DNA of 64,000 nt, from positions 186,001 through 250,000 of the forward strand of contig NZ_JARUKV010000001.1 in the NCBI RefSeq assembly GCF_029688865.1, written 5' to 3'. Under the pieces are notes generated by a model that was given only the letters and a program-made list of their open reading frames with translations, made no database searches and was not told the origin of the DNA. Positions 59,748 through 64,000 of this stretch are shown here, piece after piece. The position numbers and the translations under genes were made by a program. The stretch is from Natronococcus sp. A-GB7 (GTDB lineage: Archaea; Halobacteriota; Halobacteria; Halobacteriales; Natrialbaceae). How positions within the stretch are numbered: the stretch's first letter is position 1; the number at the start of each line of letters is the position of its first letter.

Positions 59748-60464
59748 CTACAGCTCGCCGTGGTCGTCCATCCCCTCGATCGCACCCAGCGCGGCCTTCA
59801 GGATCTTCCGTTCGCTGCGTCGCAGGTTCATCGAGACGGCGGTCTTCGAGATGTCGAAGTGGTCGGCCAACTCGTCGAGGGTCGTCTCCCGGGGCGTCTC
59901 GTAGTAGCCGTTCTTCGAGGCGACCTCGAAGGTCTCCTGTTCGGTCTCGGTGAGGGAGCGACAGCCCTCGAGCAGGCGCAGCGCGCTGTCGGAGTTCTCG
60001 AGCAGGTCGAACAGCGTCGTCGGTCCGAACTGGTCGCGGTCCTCGACCTCGTAGTCGTTGTGTCGCTCGAGTTCGGCGAGAGTGCGGTCCTCGGCGTCGT
60101 CGTCGTCGAAGCCGACGTGCCAGCGCTCGCGGCCGTCCTCGATCCGGAACGGACCGGTGATGTAGCCGTCGTTCTCCTGGATCGCCCGCATCGCGTTCGT
60201 CTGTTCGATCGTCGTCCCGATCTGGGCGACGTTGTCTCGCTTCGTGAGGATGTAACAGTCGCGCATGTTCGGATGGGTCCGAAGCTCGTGGAGCCCCTGT
60301 TCCAGCGCCGGCGCCGACTCCCCCTTCGCGATGAGCCGCGTCTCGAGCTTCTCGGCGTCGGTGTCGAGTTGCCACTGGACGGCCGAGAACGCGACGTCGA
60401 CGTCGTCAGTGGTGTCGATAAAGGGGCAGTCGTACTGCCGCATGTCGAGATCGAGGTCGATCAT
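59748..60464 (-). CDS. bacterio-opsin-activator-type (HTH_10) regulator
   Basis: 238 residues from MIDLDLDMRQYDC; an ATG at 60476 would add 4. The C-terminal HTH_10 is clear: LTETEQETFEVASKNGYYET, PRETTLDELADHFDISKTAV, SMNLRRSERKILKAAL. The N-terminal sensor has a Cys in MRQYDCPF and a second in RDCYILTK. AT-rich cgattaatatccgtatta upstream is the promoter. It is divergent from the dehydrogenase-acyl-CoA synthetase operon, a possible target. Confidence 0.88.
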   Translation of the reverse strand: MIDLDLDMRQYDCPFIDTTDDVDVAFSAVQWQLDTDAEKLETRLIAKGESAPALEQGLHELRTHPNMRDCYILTKRDNVAQIGTTIEQTNAMRAIQENDGYITGPFRIEDGRERWHVGFDDDDAEDRTLAELERHNDYEVEDRDQFGPTTLFDLLENSDSALRLLEGCRSLTETEQETFEVASKNGYYETPRETTLDELADHFDISKTAVSMNLRRSERKILKAALGAIEGMDDHGEL

Positions 60465-60607
60465 AGCACGGTACATTATAACCATAATACGGATATTAAT
60501 CGTTCGCATCCGCGGCCGGCGCGAATTGCGGCCGCGCCGGCGGGTCGGCGAACGCCGTTGATATGTTAACGGGACCGCTTTAGCCCGTCCCGGTACACTG
60601 ATACGGT

Positions 60608-61465
60608 ATGTCACAGGATACCGTGAGCCCGCCGACGATCACGAACGAGGACATCCACAGGATCGCTGACGACTCCTTTGTCGCCCGAAACGTCTGTCTG
60701 GTTACCGGGGGTGGGTCCGGTATCGGCCGGGCGACCGCGCTGGCAGCCGCGGGCAACGGGCTCACCGTCGCGATCACCGACATCGACGAAGACGGGCTCG
60801 ATGAGACCGTCGCCCGCGGCGAGGAACTCGACCTCGAGGGGGAGATCGTCCCGATCGCCGGGGATCTCACCGATGACGACGACATCGAACGAATCGTCGC
60901 CGAAGCGGCCGAACTGGGCGATCTCAAGTACCTCGCGAACGTCGCGGGGATGCAACACATCGACTCGATCGAGGAGTTCCCGATGGAGACCTACGACATG
61001 ATTCACCGGATCATGCTCCGAGCCCCGATCTACCTCTCGAAGCTCTGTCTGCCCCACTTCCGGGACACCGAGGACGGACGGGGCTGCGTCGGCAACATGG
61101 CCTCGGTCCACGCCCACTTCGTCACGAGCGACAAGGTCGCCTACAACGTCTCGAAGTTCGGGCTGCGCGGGCTCACCCAGTCGATCGCGGCCGAGGGTGA
61201 CGGCGAGGTTCGGGCCTTCTCGGTGAGTACCGCCTACGTGAAGACGCCGCTGGTGACCGCCCAGCTCGAGGATACGGCCGAGCAGCGCGGGATCAGCGTC
61301 CAGGAGGTGATCGAGGAGGTAATGCTGGGCCACTCCCGGGTCAAGGAGATGATGGAGCCGATCGACGTCGGCAACCTGTTCGTGCTCGGCTTCTCCGATC
61401 TCGGCCGACACCTCGACGGCGGCGACCTGTTGTTTGATGGGGGTATGACGCTAACCTACGAGTGA
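60608..61465 (+). CDS. short-chain dehydrogenase, probable 3-hydroxybutyrate dehydrogenase
   Basis: 285 residues. NAD site VTGGGSGIGRA (32-42), catalytic S166, Y179 and K183 (VHAH, AYNVSKFG). The closing SDLGRHLDGGDLLFDGGMTL is typical of hydroxybutyrate-type SDRs. A 25-residue N-terminal extension precedes the fold. It is followed at once by an acyl-CoA synthetase, so oxidation of a hydroxy acid followed by CoA activation is a sensible route. The exact substrate is inferred. Confidence 0.8.
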   Translation: MSQDTVSPPTITNEDIHRIADDSFVARNVCLVTGGGSGIGRATALAAAGNGLTVAITDIDEDGLDETVARGEELDLEGEIVPIAGDLTDDDDIERIVAEAAELGDLKYLANVAGMQHIDSIEEFPMETYDMIHRIMLRAPIYLSKLCLPHFRDTEDGRGCVGNMASVHAHFVTSDKVAYNVSKFGLRGLTQSIAAEGDGEVRAFSVSTAYVKTPLVTAQLEDTAEQRGISVQEVIEEVMLGHSRVKEMMEPIDVGNLFVLGFSDLGRHLDGGDLLFDGGMTLTYE

Positions 61466-61473
61466 GAGTAACG

Positions 61474-63492
61474 ATGGGAGAAACCACCAGTCTGGAAGAC
61501 GTCGACGAGATCGTTCACGAACCCGACGAGGCGTTCGTCGAGTCGACCAACGTCGCGGCGTTCATGCGGGAGTACGGGATCGACGACTACGAGGCGCTGA
61601 TCGAACGGACGACGACCGAACTCGAGGACGAGCCCGAGAGCGGGGTCGACTGGTTCTGGGACGAGCTGGTCGACTACCTCGGGATCGAGTTCTACGAGGA
61701 GTACGACGAGGTACGGGACGACGGCGAGGGGCCCCAGTTCACCGACTGGTACCCCGGCGGCGAACTCAACCTCGCCCACAACGTCGCCGACCGCCACGCC
61801 GCCCGCGACGAGGAGCGACGGAACAAGGTCGCGACGATCTGGGAGGGCGAGGACGGCGAGATTCGGGAGATCACCTACCACGAGCTTCGTCGCCAGTCGA
61901 ACCAGGTAGCGAACGCGCTCGAGGAGCGAGGGATCGAGACGGGCGATACGGTCGGGCTCTACATGCCGATGGTCCCCGAGGTCGCCGCGATCCTCTACGG
62001 CTGTTTCAAGGTCGGTGCGATCGCGGTACCGATCTTCTCTGGTTTCGGCGTCGACGCGACCGCGACTCGGATCGCCGACTCGGAGTGTTCGGTGCTGTTT
62101 ACCGGCGACGGCTTCTACCGGCGGGGGAGCCCCGTCCGTCTCAAGGGGTCGGCCGACGAGGCGATCGAGGAGGCCGGGTACGTCGAGGACGTGATCGTCT
62201 TCGATCGACTCGGTACCAGCAGTGACACCAGTGAGAACGACGTTCCCTGGACAGACGACCGCGACGAGTGGTGGGCCGACGCCGTCGAGAGCCGGTCCGA
62301 CGAGTACGAGACGAAGTCGCTGGCCTCCGACCAGGAGTCGATGCTGCTGTACTCGTCGGGAACGACCGGGAAACCGAAGGGGATCGTCCACACCCACGCG
62401 GGTGTCCAGGTCCAGTGTCCGAAGGAGGTCCACTTCGGGATGGATCTCAAGCCCTCGGATCGGTTCTTCTGGGTCTCCGACATCGGCTGGATGATGGGCC
62501 CCTGGACGCTGATCGGGACCCACACCTTCGGCGGCACCGTCTTCATGTACGAGGGCGCGCCCGACCACCCGCAGCCGGATCGGTTCTGGGAGATGATCGA
62601 CCGCCACGAGCTGACCCAGTTCGGGATCTCCCCGACGGCGATCCGGGCGCTTCGGAAACACGGCGACGACTGGCTCTCCGGCCACGACCTCTCCTCGCTC
62701 CGGTTGCTGGGGTCGACGGGCGAACCCTGGGACCCCGAATCCTGGCAGTGGTTCTACGAGAACGTCGGCGGTGGCGAGGCGCCGATCATCAACATCTCCG
62801 GGGGTACCGAGATCTGTGGCTGCTTCCTGATGCCGATGCCGACCGAACCCCTCAAGCCCTGTACGCTGGGCGGCCCCGGCCTCGGCATGGACATCGACAT
62901 CGTCGACGCCACCGGCGAGTCGATCAAGGACGACAACGAACGGGGCTACCTCGTCGCCCGGGACTCCTGTCCGTCGATGACCAAGTCGCTGTGGTCGGGC
63001 GACGAGCGCTACCTCGAGGAGTACTGGTCCCGGTTCGACGACATGTGGAACCACGGCGACTGGGCCCAGAAGGACGAGGACGGGTTCTGGTTCCTCCACG
63101 GGCGGGCCGACGACGCGCTCAACGTCGCGGGACGGAAGGTCGGCCCCGCGGAGGTCGAGGGCGCGCTGATCGACCACGAGGCGGTCAACCAGGCCGCGGC
63201 GATCGGCGCCCCCGACGACACCACGGGCACGGCGGTCGTCACCTACGTCATCCTCGAGGACGGCTACGAGGAGAGCGACGACCTCCGCGGCGAACTGCGC
63301 GCGCAGGTCGGCGAGGAACTGGGCAAACCGTTCCGTCCGCGAGAGGTGCTGTTCGTCGACGAGTTCCCCAAGACTCAGTCGGGCAAGATCATCCGTCGGG
63401 CGATCGAAGCGACCTACACCGGCGAGGATCTGGGCGATATGAGCAGTATCGAGAACCCAGAGGCGCTCGAAAAGCTGGAAGAGGCCCAGTAG
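61474..63492 (+). CDS. acetyl/acyl-CoA synthetase (AMP-forming)
   Basis: 672 residues from the ATG at 61474; a GTG at 61462 overlaps the dehydrogenase stop. The acetyl-CoA-synthetase-type N-terminus (FTDWYPGGELNLAHNVADRH) is followed by P-loop LLYSSGTTGKPKGIVHTH, FFWVSDIGWMMGPWTLIGTH, ISGGTEICG, DDALNVAGRKVGPAEVE and the catalytic lysine in KTQSGKIIRRAIE. Acetate, propionate or acetoacetate are all possible; the dehydrogenase partner favours a C4 acid. Confidence 0.9.
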   Translation: MGETTSLEDVDEIVHEPDEAFVESTNVAAFMREYGIDDYEALIERTTTELEDEPESGVDWFWDELVDYLGIEFYEEYDEVRDDGEGPQFTDWYPGGELNLAHNVADRHAARDEERRNKVATIWEGEDGEIREITYHELRRQSNQVANALEERGIETGDTVGLYMPMVPEVAAILYGCFKVGAIAVPIFSGFGVDATATRIADSECSVLFTGDGFYRRGSPVRLKGSADEAIEEAGYVEDVIVFDRLGTSSDTSENDVPWTDDRDEWWADAVESRSDEYETKSLASDQESMLLYSSGTTGKPKGIVHTHAGVQVQCPKEVHFGMDLKPSDRFFWVSDIGWMMGPWTLIGTHTFGGTVFMYEGAPDHPQPDRFWEMIDRHELTQFGISPTAIRALRKHGDDWLSGHDLSSLRLLGSTGEPWDPESWQWFYENVGGGEAPIINISGGTEICGCFLMPMPTEPLKPCTLGGPGLGMDIDIVDATGESIKDDNERGYLVARDSCPSMTKSLWSGDERYLEEYWSRFDDMWNHGDWAQKDEDGFWFLHGRADDALNVAGRKVGPAEVEGALIDHEAVNQAAAIGAPDDTTGTAVVTYVILEDGYEESDDLRGELRAQVGEELGKPFRPREVLFVDEFPKTQSGKIIRRAIEATYTGEDLGDMSSIENPEALEKLEEAQ

Positions 63493-63829
63493 GGCGATCG
63501 TCGCGGACCGTTCCCGCGTTCCGGAACGGCTCGCCGGCGTCGATCTTTTCGACGAGACCGTCGGGGTCTTCGCTCCCGGCACCTTCGGCCTATCGTTCCG
63601 ACACTCGAGACACGCAGGAAACCGACCCGACTCGAATCGGCCGCTCGGCTATAGCGGTGTCGGTACACGGTCGAGTTCGGTGCCGAGTACGGTTGGGTTC
63701 CATCCTCCGTCGGTGGGAATTCGCACAAGGGTATTAATCGGGCCGCTGCTTACAGGCCACATATCCACCCAGGGTGTACCATGACATGACCGAGTCGGGG
63801 ACTGGATCGAGGGAGGGAAACTGACAGGA
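63493..63829. other. intergenic region
   Basis: About 340 bases. The minus-strand open frames here have poor bias. gggtattaatcggg near 63730 is a TATA-like element for the following small ORF. A 12-codon ORF, ATGACCGAG to TGA, ends just before the next start and is too short to judge. Confidence 0.45.
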
Positions 63830-63919
63830 ATGGACGGGATCGTAGCCCTCTCCCTCGCCGCGTCCGTCGGCATCGTCACACTGCTTTTCACGCGCGTCCG
63901 CTTCCCGGAGGTGCTCTAA
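63830..63919 (+). CDS. possible 29-residue single-span membrane protein
   Basis: ATG at 63830 preceded by a GGGAGGGAAACTGACAGG region with a Shine-Dalgarno-like GGAGG. The peptide MDGIVALSLAASVGIVTLLF continues to RVRFPEVL and stop. Small membrane subunits beside transporters look like this, and another gene starts 62 bases on. Too short for a confident call. Confidence 0.4.
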   Translation: MDGIVALSLAASVGIVTLLFTRVRFPEVL

Positions 63920-63981
63920 CGAGTCAGGAACCGAACTCGAGCGACGGTATCGACTGTAGACCACACGCGACCACGAATCCG

Positions 63982-64000
63982 ATGGCAACAGACCCAATCG
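63982..64000 (+). CDS. start of the next gene (truncated by the window)
   Basis: ATG at 63982 opens MATDPI and is cut by the window end. A sodium:solute symporter after an acetyl-CoA synthetase and a small membrane peptide would be a familiar order, but six residues do not allow an assignment. Confidence 0.3.

Noticed and set aside
61456-63582. 708-codon open frame on the minus strand
   Set aside because: Antisense of the acyl-CoA synthetase, which has every catalytic motif on the plus strand.
63649-63997. 80- and 87-codon minus-strand frames at the window end
   Set aside because: Poor codon bias and they overlap the plus-strand start region of the next gene.

Overview
The window is chromosomal DNA of a halophilic archaeon. 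Its proteins are strongly acidic, codons are GC-rich, TATA-type promoters carry short leaders, and the gene content is typical of haloarchaea: bacterio-opsin-activator-type HTH proteins, halocyanin, the suf operon, PAN, the SMC/ScpA pair, Tat-type lipoproteins and archaeal ribosomal proteins. The style fits the Natrialbales (Natrinema/Haloterrigena-like), but that placement is inference. I see no insertion sequence, prophage or CRISPR array. Most of the window is core genome, with a few looser, gene-poor patches at about 10.7-14.3 kb, 53.6-54.1 kb and 63.5-64.0 kb.

Layout. 0-2.4 kb: a 2-oxoacid dehydrogenase operon (E1 alpha, E1 beta, free-standing lipoyl domain), divergent from a bat-like regulator. 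2.5-8.1 kb: small regulators and membrane proteins, a TyrA-like dehydrogenase overlapping an Rsm22-type methyltransferase, and SurE. 8.3-10.3 kb: an aldehyde:ferredoxin oxidoreductase with a palindromic operator candidate. 10.8-14.3 kb: a secreted Asp/Lys tetrapeptide-repeat protein, a CHRD-domain protein, coding debris and tRNA-Ala(GGC). 14.3-17.6 kb: a broken and an intact acyl-CoA synthetase in tandem. 17.8-20.4 kb: the rps15 - RecJ-like - pcc1 - rps3ae operon. 20.4-28 kb: DUF3179 protein, halocyanin, archaetidyl-transferase, HEAT protein, a secreted phospholipase-D-fold protein, and a DtxR regulator with a ferritin-like protein. 28.1-31.7 kb: sufCBD. 32-41.4 kb: intein-bearing family B DNA polymerase, three small haloarchaeal DUF genes, and Rad50/Mre11. 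41.5-47.1 kb: PAN, GMP synthase glutaminase subunit, NmrA-like protein, MfnA decarboxylase and a MarR/PemK pair. 47.1-53.6 kb: PEP synthase, PhzF, a chymotrypsin-fold protease without a signal peptide, a phosphoribosyltransferase and MTA phosphorylase. 54-60.5 kb: DUF7344 membrane regulator, scpA-smc and a bat-like regulator. 60.6-64 kb: SDR dehydrogenase plus acyl-CoA synthetase, then a tiny membrane ORF and the start of the next gene.

Functional themes are central carbon and C4/acetate use (E1 complex, AOR, acyl-CoA synthetases, PpsA), Fe-S and iron handling (Suf, DtxR, ferritin-like protein), and genome maintenance (PolB, Rad50/Mre11, SMC/ScpA, RecJ-like). No wholly new multi-gene system stands out. 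The most unusual items are the tetrapeptide/heptapeptide repeat protein, the PolB intein ending in Gly-Gln instead of His-Asn, the freshly broken acyl-CoA synthetase beside its intact paralogue, the MarR/PemK pair and the signal-less serine protease.
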